This document shows, piece after piece, positions 44,421-52,781 of a stretch of DNA of 64,000 nt. The notes beneath the pieces are model-generated. The model made no database searches and was not told the DNA's origin. It saw only the letters and a list, made by a program, of their open reading frames with translations. Both the position numbers and the translations under genes were made by a program. The number at the start of each line of letters is the position of its first letter. Positions within the stretch are counted from its first letter, which is position 1. Source of the DNA: Shinella yambaruensis. Its GTDB lineage: Bacteria; Pseudomonadota; Alphaproteobacteria; Rhizobiales; Rhizobiaceae. The DNA is taken from positions 122,753 through 186,752 of the forward strand of contig NZ_JALJCK010000014.1 of assembly GCF_022899355.1 (NCBI RefSeq), read 5' to 3'.

Positions 44421-46205
44421 TCAGTCCAGGAGGGCCAGCGTCGCCGTCGGGGCGTCTTCGCCGCGTTCGGCCAGGTCCTCGAATTCGACGACGGCATTGA
44501 TGTCGGCGCCCATGGCGATGTTGGTGACGCGCTCGAGGATGAACTCGATGACGACGGGGACCTGGTGCTCCTTCATCAGTGCCTGCGCGGTGTTGAAGGC
44601 TTCCTGGAACTCGTTCGGGCTGCGCACGCGGATCGCCTTGCAGCCAAGGCCTTCGGCGACGGCGACGTGGTCGACACCATAGCCGGCTTCCGAATCGCCC
44701 GATGCATTGATGTTGTCAAAGGCGAGCGAGACCTCGAAGTCCATGTTGAAGCCGCGCTGGGCCTGGCGGATGAGGCCGAGATAGGAATTGTTCACGACCA
44801 CATGCAGGTAGGGCAGCTTGTGCTGGGCGCCGACCGCCAGTTCCTCGATGAGGAACTGGAAGTCATAGTCGCCGGACAGGGCGACGATCGGGCGATCGGG
44901 ATCGGCGGCGCGCACACCGAGCGCGGCGGGCAGCGTCCAGCCGAGCGGGCCGGCCTGGCCGCAGTTGATCCAGTTGCGCGGCTTGTAGACATGCAGGAAC
45001 TGCGCGCCGGCGATCTGGGAAAGACCGATGGTCGAGACGTAGCAGGTGTCGCGGGCAAAGGCCTTGTTCATCTCCTCGTAGACGCGCTGCGGCTTCAGCG
45101 GCGTGTGGTCGAAATGGGTCTTGCGCAGCATGGTGCGCTTGCGCTCCTGGCACTCCTCGGCCCAGGCCGACCAGTCGCGCAGCTTGCCGGCGACCTTCCA
45201 TTCGGTCGCAACGTCGAGGAACATCTTCAGCGCGGCGCCGGCATCCGAGACGATGCCGAAATCCGGCGTGAAGACGCGGCCGATCTGGGTCGGTTCGATA
45301 TCGACATGGACGAAGGTGCGGCCTTCCGTATAGGTCGGGATATTGCCGGTGTGGCGGTTGGCCCAGCGGTTGCCGACGCCGAGGACGAAGTCGGAGGCGA
45401 GCAGCGTCGCGTTGCCGTAGCGGTGCGAGGTCTGCAGGCCGCACATGCCGGCCATCAGCCGGTGGTCGTCCGGGATCGTACCCCAGCCCATCAGCGTCGG
45501 GATGACGGGAACGCCGGTGATCTCGGCGAACTCGACCAGGAGGTCCGAGGCATCCGCGTTGATGATGCCGCCGCCGGCGACGATCAGCGGGCGCTCGGCC
45601 GCGTTCAGCATGGCGAGGGCCTTCTCGGCCTGGGCGCGGGTGGCGGCCGGCTTGTAGGGCTCGAGCGAGGCATAGGCGTCGATGTCGAACTCGATCTCGG
45701 CGAGCTGGACGTCGATCGGCAGGTCGATCAGCACCGGGCCGGGACGGCCGGAGCGCATCGTGTGGAACGCCTTCTGGAAGACATAGGGAACGAGGCCCGG
45801 CTCCATGACCGTGACGGCCCATTTTGTGACGGGCGCGGCGATCTTGGCGATATCGACCGCCTGGAAGTCCTCCTTGTCGAGGCGGGCGCGCGGCGCCTGG
45901 CCGGTGATGCACAGGATCGGGATCGAATCGGCGGAGGCCGAATAAAGGCCGGTGATCATGTCGGTGCCGGCCGGGCCCGACGTGCCGATGCACAGGCCGA
46001 TATTGCCGGCGCGGGCCCTTGTATAACCCTCGGCCATGTGGCTTGCGCCCTCGACGTGGCGGGCGAGCACGTGGCGGACCGTGCCGCGCGCCTTCAGCGC
46101 CGAATAGAAGGGATTGATCGCAGCGCCCGGAACGCCGAAGGCACAATCGATGCCTTCCTTCTCCAGAACCAGGACCGCTGCATCGACAGCACGCATTTTA
46201 GCCAT
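44421..46205 (-). CDS. gcl: Glyoxylate carboligase
   Basis: ThDP-, Mg- and FAD-dependent enzyme, 594 aa, joining two glyoxylates into tartronate semialdehyde plus CO2. In place of the near-universal ThDP-activating Glu it has Val51 ([15 protein letters not shown]), the hallmark of Gcl that separates it from acetolactate synthase. The C-terminal ThDP site is in [17 protein letters not shown] with [18 protein letters not shown] at 46205 has GGAGGA. It is first gene of gcl-hyi-glxR and is divergent from an IclR gene, with a TGGAAAT palindrome between. Glyoxylate would come from the allantoin genes to the right. Confidence 0.97.
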   Translation of the reverse strand: MAKMRAVDAAVLVLEKEGIDCAFGVPGAAINPFYSALKARGTVRHVLARHVEGASHMAEGYTRARAGNIGLCIGTSGPAGTDMITGLYSASADSIPILCITGQAPRARLDKEDFQAVDIAKIAAPVTKWAVTVMEPGLVPYVFQKAFHTMRSGRPGPVLIDLPIDVQLAEIEFDIDAYASLEPYKPAATRAQAEKALAMLNAAERPLIVAGGGIINADASDLLVEFAEITGVPVIPTLMGWGTIPDDHRLMAGMCGLQTSHRYGNATLLASDFVLGVGNRWANRHTGNIPTYTEGRTFVHVDIEPTQIGRVFTPDFGIVSDAGAALKMFLDVATEWKVAGKLRDWSAWAEECQERKRTMLRKTHFDHTPLKPQRVYEEMNKAFARDTCYVSTIGLSQIAGAQFLHVYKPRNWINCGQAGPLGWTLPAALGVRAADPDRPIVALSGDYDFQFLIEELAVGAQHKLPYLHVVVNNSYLGLIRQAQRGFNMDFEVSLAFDNINASGDSEAGYGVDHVAVAEGLGCKAIRVRSPNEFQEAFNTAQALMKEHQVPVVIEFILERVTNIAMGADINAVVEFEDLAERGEDAPTATLALLD

Positions 46206-46267
46206 GGGATTTCCTCCGTCTCTTGAGAATGAAGGTAGCGCATCTGTTCCTGCGCGCAATCATAAAA

Positions 46268-46305
46268 TGGAAATCAATCCCATCATATGGAAATAAACAT
46301 TTTCA
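46268..46305. promoter_or_regulatory. IclR operator candidate before gcl
   Basis: TGGAAAT occurs at 46268-46274 and again 20 bases on at 46288-46294. The second copy is part of TGGAAAT-AAAC-ATTTTCA (46288-46305), an inverted repeat with one mismatch, like operators of IclR-type glyoxylate regulators. It lies 60-100 bases before the gcl ATG in an AT-rich spacer. Confidence 0.55.
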
Positions 46306-46379
46306 ACGAAACTGGAACAATCGCCACGGGCCGGCTATGTCATGGATGGGGTCGACAACGGCGGTCATATCGCATTCCC

Positions 46380-46440
46380 CCTCATCCGACCCTTCGGGCC
46401 ACCTTCTCTCCCGAGAAGGTGCCGGCAGGCGGACGAGGGG
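46380..46440. repeat. REP-like element inside IclR leader
   Basis: CCCTCATCCGACCCTTCGGG, a CCTTCTCTCCCGAGAAGG hairpin and GCCGGCAGGCGGACGAGGGG form a foldable block of the family seen at 30866-31024. It lies 30-90 bases before the IclR ATG. Confidence 0.65.
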
Positions 46441-46470
46441 TCTTGCGGCAAGCGGAAGAAGAGGCAGGGC

Positions 46471-47292
46471 ATGGCGGAGCAGCAGGAGAAGACGCGGGGG
46501 CGGCCCGGCCGCAAGGCCGGCGAGAATGCGGCACCGTCCTCGGTGCAGGTGCTGGACCGCAGCCTGAGACTTCTCGATCTCGTGGCGCAGGCGGACGGCG
46601 CGGCGCTCACCGACCTTGCAGACCAGTCGGCCATGGCGCCCTCCACCGTGCACCGCCTGCTGACCTCGCTCGCCCAGCACGGCATGGTCGCCCATGACGC
46701 GGAGACCGGCGCCTGGACGATCGGCGTGAAGGCCTTCGAGATCGGCACCGCCTATCTGCGCTTCCGCAAGCTCGGCACGATCAGCCGGCCGTTCCTCAAG
46801 CAGCTGATGGAGGGCTGCGGCGAGACCGCCAACATCGCCATCGAGGACGACGGCGACGTGGTCTTCATCTCGCAGGTGGAAAGCCATGCGCCGATGCGTG
46901 CCTTCTTCCGCCCCGGCCGGCGCGGTCCGATCCACGCCTCCGGCATCGGCAAGGCGATCCTCTCCACCTGGCCGGATGCCCGCATCGAGGCGCTGCTTTC
47001 CGGCCGCACGCTGCAGCATTTCACCGACAAGACGCGCGACACGATCCCGACGCTGCTCGAGGATATCGGAAAGATCCGCGCCCGCGGATGGTCTATCGAC
47101 GACGAGGAGCACACGCTCGGCATGCGCTGCGTGGCCGCGCCGATCTTCGACGAATATGGCGAGGCGGTGGCCGGCATTTCCGTATCCGGCCCGGCGGTGC
47201 GCCTGCCCGACAGCAAGGTCGACGCCTTCGGCCCGGTCGTCAGGGCGGCGGCAGAGGGTTTGACCAAGGCGATGGGCGGGCGGGTGAGATAA
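46471..47292 (+). CDS. IclR-family transcriptional regulator
   Basis: Regulator of 273 aa. A basic N-terminal tail (KTRGRPGRKAGEN) precedes the winged helix (about 25-85; AALTDLADQSAMAPSTVHRLLTSLAQHGMV). The C-terminal IclR effector domain has PIHASGIGKAIL (about 150) and LGMRCVAAPIFDEYGEAVAGISVSGP. ATG at 46471 follows GAAGAGG. It is divergent from gcl with an inverted repeat in between, so it probably represses gcl-hyi-glxR and responds to glyoxylate or an allantoin intermediate, as AllR-like proteins do (inferred). Confidence 0.92.
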   Translation: MAEQQEKTRGRPGRKAGENAAPSSVQVLDRSLRLLDLVAQADGAALTDLADQSAMAPSTVHRLLTSLAQHGMVAHDAETGAWTIGVKAFEIGTAYLRFRKLGTISRPFLKQLMEGCGETANIAIEDDGDVVFISQVESHAPMRAFFRPGRRGPIHASGIGKAILSTWPDARIEALLSGRTLQHFTDKTRDTIPTLLEDIGKIRARGWSIDDEEHTLGMRCVAAPIFDEYGEAVAGISVSGPAVRLPDSKVDAFGPVVRAAAEGLTKAMGGRVR

Positions 47293-47342
47293 AGCCATCC
47301 CGAGCAAACGCCCCCGCCGCATTTCTCCCGAAACCTCTCCTC

Positions 47343-47426
47343 CGTCATGCTCGGGCCTGACCCGAGCATCCATGTCACAAGCGAAGAGGCGTCATGTGGA
47401 TCCTCGGCTCAAGGCCGAGGATGACG
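47343..47426. repeat. Paired palindromic repeat units
   Basis: Units at 47343-47372 (core GCTCGGGCCTGACCCGAGC) and 47397-47426 (core CCTCGGCTCAAGGCCGAGG), inverted to each other, between convergent IclR and guaD. Compensating arm changes keep each hairpin. Family of 5016-5102. Confidence 0.82.
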
Positions 47427-47475
47427 ATGGCGTGTGCGGCGCCGGCAGGCGAACACGTCCCCGCCATACCGGATT

Positions 47476-48816
47476 TCAGGCCGTTTCGAGAACCCGCTTT
47501 TCAGAAGCGCCCACCTTGCCCTTCCCCTTCATCGCCTTGCCGGCGACATAGACCTCGGCGACGCAGCGGTCGTCGCCCATGGTCTGCAGGATGAAGAGCT
47601 CCTCCGCCAGCGAGGTGGCGGTGCGCATGCGGTATTCCATCGCCGACTTGCCGGAGGAATCAAGCACGACGATATCCGCATCGGCCCCGGCATGCAGCGA
47701 GCCGATGTGCTTCTCAAGCCCGAGCGCGCGGGCATTGCCCAGCGTCAGGCGGTAGAAGGAATTAAACGGCGTCAGCTTCTGGCCGTTGAGGTGCAGCACC
47801 TTGTAGGCCTCGTCCATCGTTTCCAGCATGGAGAAGCTGGTGCCGGCGCCGACATCCGTCGCCACCGACCAGCGCGCGCCGAGCCGGTCGAACCTGTCGC
47901 GGTCGAAGAGGCCCGAGCCGAGGAAGAGGTTGGACGTCGGGCAGAAGACGCCGACGGCGCCCGTCTCGGCGAGCACGGAAACCTCGCGGTCGCCGAGATG
48001 GATGCAATGGCCGAGCAGCATGCGGTCGTTCAGCAGGCCGTAGCGGGCGTAGATGTCCGTATAGTCCTTCGCCTGCGGGTAGAGCGAGGTGGCGAACGCG
48101 ATCTCGTCGCGGTTCTCCGAAAGATGCGTCTGCACGAAGCAGGTCGGGTGCTCGGCGACGAGCGCCTGGCTCATCTCCATCTGCCCGGGCGTCGAGGTGA
48201 TGGCGAAGCGCGGGCTGATCGCGTAGTGCGCGCGGCCGCGGCCGTGCCATTTTTCGATGAGACGCTTCGTCTCGTCATAGCCCTGCTGCGGCGTGTCGCG
48301 CAGGGCGTCGGGCGCGTTGCGGTCCATCATCACCTTGCCGCCGACCATGCGCATGCCGCGCGCCTCGGCCGCCGAGAAATAGGCCTCGACGCTTTCGGGA
48401 TGCACCGAGCAATAGGCGACGGCGGTCGTCGTGCCGTTCGAGATCAATTCGTCCATGAAGCGGTCCGCCACGGCGGCGGCATGGGCGGCCTCGGCGAACT
48501 TCTGCTCCTCGACGAAGATATAGGTGTTCAGCCATTCCAGGAGCTGCGCGCCATAGGAGGCGATCGCCTGGGTCTGCGGGAAATGCAGGTGCGTGTCGAT
48601 GAGGCCCGGCAGCACGAGGTGCGGACGATGGTCGGCGACCGCAACGCCGGGGCCGGCGCGCCTGGAGACCTCGGCATGCTCGCCGATCTCGACGACCTTG
48701 CCGCCCCGCACGAAGACAGCGCCGTCCTCGATGTAGCGCCAGGCGGCCGTGTCGTCGATGCCCTGCGGCTCGGCGAGGAAGGTCAGCACGCGGCCGCGGA
48801 TCAGGAGTTCGCTCAT
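47476..48816 (-). CDS. guaD: Guanine deaminase
   Basis: Zinc amidohydrolase, 446 aa, turning guanine into xanthine and ammonia. The metal site is seen in LPGLIDTHLHFPQTQ (HxH, about residues 78-80), the His of FVQTHLSEN, the His of LLGHCIHL and the Asp of WSVATDVGAGTSFSML (about 330). The HFPQ and VGAGTS signatures mark guanine deaminase within the family. Its ATG overlaps the puuD stop as ATGA, so the two are translationally coupled. It feeds xanthine to XdhAB encoded to the right. Confidence 0.95.
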   Translation of the reverse strand: MSELLIRGRVLTFLAEPQGIDDTAAWRYIEDGAVFVRGGKVVEIGEHAEVSRRAGPGVAVADHRPHLVLPGLIDTHLHFPQTQAIASYGAQLLEWLNTYIFVEEQKFAEAAHAAAVADRFMDELISNGTTTAVAYCSVHPESVEAYFSAAEARGMRMVGGKVMMDRNAPDALRDTPQQGYDETKRLIEKWHGRGRAHYAISPRFAITSTPGQMEMSQALVAEHPTCFVQTHLSENRDEIAFATSLYPQAKDYTDIYARYGLLNDRMLLGHCIHLGDREVSVLAETGAVGVFCPTSNLFLGSGLFDRDRFDRLGARWSVATDVGAGTSFSMLETMDEAYKVLHLNGQKLTPFNSFYRLTLGNARALGLEKHIGSLHAGADADIVVLDSSGKSAMEYRMRTATSLAEELFILQTMGDDRCVAEVYVAGKAMKGKGKVGASEKRVLETA

Positions 48817-50054
48817 TGGGTCTTCTCCCCGCTGATGGCGCTTTCGTACCAGGCGACGAGCAGGCGGCGCTCCTCGTCGGAGATTTGGGTCACGTTGGCC
48901 GGCGGCATGGCGTGCGAGCGGCCGGCCTGCAGGTAGATCTCGCGGGCGTGGTTGGCGATCTCGCCGTCCGTTTCCAGGACGACGCCCTTCGGCGCCGTGA
49001 TGATGCCCTCCCAGCCCGGCTCCTTGGCATGGCACATGGCGCAGCGGCCGAGAACGGTGTCGCGCACCTTGGGGAAGGCTTCAGCCGTGACGAAGGGCTG
49101 CTGGCTGGCCGAGACCTTCGCGTCGGCCGTCTCGCCGGTCAGCACCTTCGGCACGGTGGAGAGCCACATGATGATGACGAAGAGCAGCGCGGTGGCAAGC
49201 CAGGTCCAGGTCGGGTTGCCGGCATTGGCATGGGTGGTGTTGAAGTAGTGGCGGATCGTGACGCCCATCAGGAAGACAAGCGAGGCGATGATCCAGTTGA
49301 ACTCGGTGCCGAAGGCCAGCGGATAGTGGTTCGACAGCATCAGGAACAGCACCGGCAGCGTCAGGTAGTTGTTGTGGGTCGAGCGCTGCTTGGCGATCTT
49401 GCCGTATTTCGGATCGGGCGTGCGGCCGGCGATGAGGTCGGCGACGACGATCTTCTGGTTCGGAATGATGATGAAGAACACGTTGGCCGACATGATCGTC
49501 GCCGTGAAGGCGCCGAGATGGAGGAAGGCGGCGCGGCCGGTGAAGAGCTGCGTATAGCCCCAGGCGACGACGACGAGGATGAAGTAGAGTGCGATCATCA
49601 GCCGCGTGTTGTCGTTGCCGAAGGGCGACTTGCAGATCAGGTCGTACATGATCCAGCCAAAGGCGAGCGAGGCCAGCGAAATGCCGATCGCCACCGGCTT
49701 GGAGACATCGAGCACGTTCGGATCGATCAGGTAGAGGTCGGCGCCCGCGTAATACAGGAGACAGAGCATGCCGAAGCCGGACAGCCAGGTGACGTAGCTC
49801 TCCCATTTGAACCAGACGAGATGCTCCGGCATGTTGGCCGGCGCCACCAGGTATTTCTGGATGTGGTAGAAGCCGCCGCCATGCACCTGCCATTCCTCGC
49901 CATGGGCGCCCGGCGGCAGCGCGGGGTGCTTCTTCAGGCCCAGGTCGAGCGCGACGAAATAGAACGACGAGCCGATCCAGGCGATCGCCGTGATGACGTG
50001 CAGCCAGCGGACGGCGAACATCAACCAATCCCAGGCTATGGCATATTCGTACAT
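48813..50054 (-). CDS. puuD: Membrane urate hydroxylase with C-terminal cytochrome c domain (PuuD)
   Basis: Integral-membrane uricase, 413 aa. About eight membrane helices (DUF989 region, residues 1-300, with the conserved GSSFYFVALD and HGGGFYHIQKYLVAP) are followed by a cytochrome c domain with the haem site CAMCH (about 335) and distal Met in HAMPPANV. It oxidises urate to 5-hydroxyisourate and passes electrons to the respiratory chain rather than to O2. Start ATG at 50054 has GGAGGAGG upstream; longer in-frame starts are less likely. Coupled to guaD and divergent from a LysR gene. Confidence 0.95.
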   Translation of the reverse strand: MYEYAIAWDWLMFAVRWLHVITAIAWIGSSFYFVALDLGLKKHPALPPGAHGEEWQVHGGGFYHIQKYLVAPANMPEHLVWFKWESYVTWLSGFGMLCLLYYAGADLYLIDPNVLDVSKPVAIGISLASLAFGWIMYDLICKSPFGNDNTRLMIALYFILVVVAWGYTQLFTGRAAFLHLGAFTATIMSANVFFIIIPNQKIVVADLIAGRTPDPKYGKIAKQRSTHNNYLTLPVLFLMLSNHYPLAFGTEFNWIIASLVFLMGVTIRHYFNTTHANAGNPTWTWLATALLFVIIMWLSTVPKVLTGETADAKVSASQQPFVTAEAFPKVRDTVLGRCAMCHAKEPGWEGIITAPKGVVLETDGEIANHAREIYLQAGRSHAMPPANVTQISDEERRLLVAWYESAISGEKTQ

Positions 50055-50102
50055 AGGGACCTCCTCCCATTTTTCCATGGGCTTGTTTGCCATCAAGTGA
50101 TT

Positions 50103-50140
50103 TTCACGGAAATCCCGGTGAATCCCGAACACTTTCAAAA
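50103..50140. promoter_or_regulatory. Candidate LysR site in puuD-lysR spacer
   Basis: TTCAC-N10-GTGAA (50103-50122) is an inverted repeat in the 141-base divergent spacer. ACTTTCAAAA at 50131-50140 recurs at 57086-57095 in the hiuH/puuE spacer. Together they suggest common control of the purine genes by the LysR protein. Confidence 0.4.
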
Positions 50141-50195
50141 AAATCTAAAAGATGGCCGCCTCTTTGCTCGGCACGCCGATGTGGTAGAAAGAGCC

Positions 50196-51161
50196 ATGTC
50201 CTATCTCGATAATGTGCGCGTCTTCGTTCGCGTGGTCGAACTCGGTACCCTTTCGGCGGCGGGGCGCGACCAGCGCGTCACCCCCGCGGTCGCCAGCAAT
50301 CGCATCAAGGAACTGGAGCGCCATCTCGGCGTGCGGCTGTTCAACCGCACGACACGCAAGCTCTCGCCGACCGAGCACGGCCGCGTGTTCTACGAGGGCG
50401 CGGTGAAGATCATCGAGGCGGTGAACGAGGCGGAGGCGGCGATCGCGGACCTGTCGCGCAATCCCAAGGGCTCGCTCCGCATCACCGCGCCGCTCGGCAT
50501 CGGCCGGCGCCTCATCGCGTCGGGCATTCCGGAATTCCACGACAAGTATCCCGACATCGAGGTGCGGGTGCGCCTATCGGACCACAATGTCGATATCCTC
50601 GCCGAGGGCGTCGACGTCGCCTTCAAGCTCGGCGTGCTGGAGGATTCGAACCTGCGCATGCGCGGCATCCTCAATTGCGAGCGCGTGCTCTGCGCCTCGC
50701 CGGCCTATCTTTCCCGCCGCGGCACGCCGAAGACGGCCGATGCGCTGATCGCCGACAAGCACGACTGTCTGCTGCTGCGCTATCCCGGCTCGAAGGAATA
50801 TTACTGGACGCTGGTGACCGCCGAGGGCGTGCGCAAGTTCGAGGTCGCCGGACCCTATGACAGCGACGACGGCGACGTGCTGACGCAATGGGCGCTGGAA
50901 GGTCGCGGCATCATCAACAAGCCGCTCTTCGAGGTGAAGGCCCATCTTGCCGAGGGCCGCCTGGTGGAGATCCTGAAGGACAGCCCGCCCGCCTCCGTGC
51001 AGCTCGCCGCGATCTATCCGCACAAGCGTTTCCAGGATCCCAAGGTGCGGCTGATGATCGATTTCATGGCCGAGCGATGTCAGCGGCTGATCGGCCGGCT
51101 GCTCGGAGAGGAGATCGACGGCGGCAAAGCCGAGGCGGTTGAAGCAGACAGCGAGAAATAG
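50196..51161 (+). CDS. LysR-family transcriptional regulator (purine cluster)
   Basis: LTTR of 321 aa. HTH at about 1-60 (TLSAAGRDQRVTPAVASNRIKELERHLGVRLFNRTTRKL). The substrate-binding half has NPKGSLRITAPLGIGRRLIASGIPEF and the AERCQRLIG segment near the end, followed by an acidic tail. It belongs to the DsdC/GcvA-unlike, CrgA/AaeR-type group by its VRVVELGTLSAAG start. ATG at 50196. It is divergent from puuD-guaD, so probably regulates purine breakdown. The Phd/VapC pair follows 37 bases after its stop. Confidence 0.92.
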   Translation: MSYLDNVRVFVRVVELGTLSAAGRDQRVTPAVASNRIKELERHLGVRLFNRTTRKLSPTEHGRVFYEGAVKIIEAVNEAEAAIADLSRNPKGSLRITAPLGIGRRLIASGIPEFHDKYPDIEVRVRLSDHNVDILAEGVDVAFKLGVLEDSNLRMRGILNCERVLCASPAYLSRRGTPKTADALIADKHDCLLLRYPGSKEYYWTLVTAEGVRKFEVAGPYDSDDGDVLTQWALEGRGIINKPLFEVKAHLAEGRLVEILKDSPPASVQLAAIYPHKRFQDPKVRLMIDFMAERCQRLIGRLLGEEIDGGKAEAVEADSEK

Positions 51162-51198
51162 TATATTTCCTCCAAGAATGTACTAGATGGAGAAGCCC

Positions 51199-51453
51199 AT
51201 GTCCTTCGCCTCCATGACCAGCGCCGACTTCAACCAGAATCCGAGCAAGGCGAAGAAGGCGGCAAACGAAGGCCCCCTCGTCATCACCGAGCATGGCGAG
51301 GCGCGCTATGTGCTTGTCCGCTACAGCGACTTCAAGGACCATTGGCGAAAGTCGAAAAGCCTGTATGACGCCCTCAACCACAAGGGTTCCAGGTTCGATG
51401 ACGATTTTGCGCCCGAACGCGCCAGCTTCGAGGGCCGGGACGTCGAATTCTGA
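51199..51453 (+). CDS. Phd/YefM-family antitoxin
   Basis: Antitoxin of 84 aa. The N-terminal DNA-binding fold reads MTSADFNQNPSKAKKAANEGPLVITEHGEARYVLVRYSDF, the PhdYeFM pattern. The acidic C-terminus (FDDDFAPERASFEGRDVEF) would wrap the toxin. I prefer ATG 51199, which has GGAGAAG six bases before it, over the ATG at 51187. It overlaps the PIN toxin gene by one base (TGATG), so the two are translationally coupled. It should repress its own promoter with the toxin. Confidence 0.9.
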   Translation: MSFASMTSADFNQNPSKAKKAANEGPLVITEHGEARYVLVRYSDFKDHWRKSKSLYDALNHKGSRFDDDFAPERASFEGRDVEF

Positions 51454-51881
51454 TGGCATTCCTGCTCGATACGAACGTTGTTTCCGCATCCCGCAGGGCT
51501 GGGCGTCAGGCCGCTGAGTTCCAGGAATTTCTCCACGCGTTCGATGTCGAGACCGCTTATCTGTCGACGGTAACGATCATGGAGATCGAGTTCGGCATAC
51601 AACGCGAACGTCTTCGCAATCCCGATTTTGCCGATGACCTTTCCTTGTGGCTGACGGCCGTCGTGCTGCCGGAATTTTCCGCAAGGCTCCTGCCGTTCGA
51701 TATGCAGGCGGCCTCGATCGCAGGTCGATTGCCGACACCCGGCAGGAAACCGACCGCCGACGGCATGATCGCGGCGACCGCACTCGCCAACGATCTGGTC
51801 CTCGTCACACGCAACCTTTCGGACTTCCAGCCGCTCGGCGTCCCATGCCTCAACCCGTGGGAAAAGGCTGCCGGGAAATAG
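51453..51881 (+). CDS. VapC-like PIN-domain toxin
   Basis: Ribonuclease toxin of 142 aa with a complete PIN site: first Asp in FLLDTNVVS (residue 6), Glu in TIMEIEFGI (about 45), Asp in TADGMIAATA (about 103) and a further Asp in LVTRNLSDF (about 122). The usual C-terminal PWE motif is present (LNPWEKA). VapC-type toxins cut tRNA or rRNA. It is coupled to the Phd-type antitoxin and convergent with xdhC, whose stop lies 6 bases away. The pair looks intact. Confidence 0.93.
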   Translation: MAFLLDTNVVSASRRAGRQAAEFQEFLHAFDVETAYLSTVTIMEIEFGIQRERLRNPDFADDLSLWLTAVVLPEFSARLLPFDMQAASIAGRLPTPGRKPTADGMIAATALANDLVLVTRNLSDFQPLGVPCLNPWEKAAGK

Positions 51882-51887
51882 ACTGCT

Positions 51888-52733
51888 TCAATCCCTGACG
51901 GGAACCGCATCCTGACGCGCGCCTGCCCAGGTCAGCGCGGCCGTCATGATCTCGGCGGTCGCAAGCGCCGCGATCACCGCCGGGCGCTTGTCCTTCACGA
52001 ACGTGCCGCCGATCGGGCAGACGAGGCGGGTGAAAAGGTCGGGCTGGCCGATCTCGCGCGACAGCCAGTTGCGGAAGGTCGTGCGCTTGGTCTTCGAGCC
52101 GATCATGCCGACATAGGCAGCGTCGTTGCGCTTCAGCGCCTCGGCCGTGATCAGGAAATCCAGCGCGTGGTCATGGGTCAAAACAACGAAGCTGCTGCCG
52201 GCCGGCGCATCGCGCACCACGGCCTCGGGCATGGCGGTGAGGCAGGTCTCGATGCGCGGCACCGTCGAGGCGACGAGTTCGTCCTCGCGCGTATCCACCA
52301 GCACGACGCGCAGCGGGGCGAGCGACAGCGCCATGGCGAGCGCATCGCCGACATGGCCGGCGCCGAAGACGTAGACATGCGGCCTCAGGGCCATCTCGCG
52401 GTCGCTGCGGGCGATAAGGTCGCGCGCAAGCGCCGGGTTCATGGCGGTGAAGGACAGGCCGACGCGCCCGCCGCAGCACTGGCCGATCTCCGGGCCGAGC
52501 GGCACGCTCATCGGCGCGGCGGCCGCGCCCGAGCGCAGCGCGCGCCGGGCCTGGTCGATCGCCATATATTCGAGCTGCCCGCCGCCGATCGTCGCGAAGA
52601 TCTCCCGTTCCGAGACCAGCATGAAGGCATCCGTATCGCGCGGCGTGGACCCCGCCGCACCCGTCACCTCGACCAGGATCGACCCCGGCGCCCGGCGCAG
52701 GAAATCCCGGATGTCTTCGCGCACGGCGGGCAT
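51888..52733 (-). CDS. xdhC: Xanthine dehydrogenase accessory protein XdhC
   Basis: Molybdenum-cofactor chaperone, 281 aa, that binds sulfurated Moco and inserts it into XdhB. The N-terminal CoxI part has GSILVEVTGAAGSTPRD and ATIGGGQLEY (about 50). The C-terminal Rossmann domain has VYVFGAGHVGDALAMAL (about 120), SSFVVLTHDHALDF and YVGMIGSKTKRTTF. ATG at 52733. It is last gene of hiuH-xdhA-xdhB-xdhC, 48 bases after xdhB. Confidence 0.95.
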   Translation of the reverse strand: MPAVREDIRDFLRRAPGSILVEVTGAAGSTPRDTDAFMLVSEREIFATIGGGQLEYMAIDQARRALRSGAAAAPMSVPLGPEIGQCCGGRVGLSFTAMNPALARDLIARSDREMALRPHVYVFGAGHVGDALAMALSLAPLRVVLVDTREDELVASTVPRIETCLTAMPEAVVRDAPAGSSFVVLTHDHALDFLITAEALKRNDAAYVGMIGSKTKRTTFRNWLSREIGQPDLFTRLVCPIGGTFVKDKRPAVIAALATAEIMTAALTWAGARQDAVPVRD

Positions 52734-52781
52734 GGCCTCACCCCTTGCTTTCTTTGCCGCAATTCCGGACGGAAAACCGCA

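Noticed and set aside
44421..46205. Acetolactate synthase large subunit
   Set aside because: Val51 replaces the activating Glu and hyi/glxR follow, which identifies glyoxylate carboligase.
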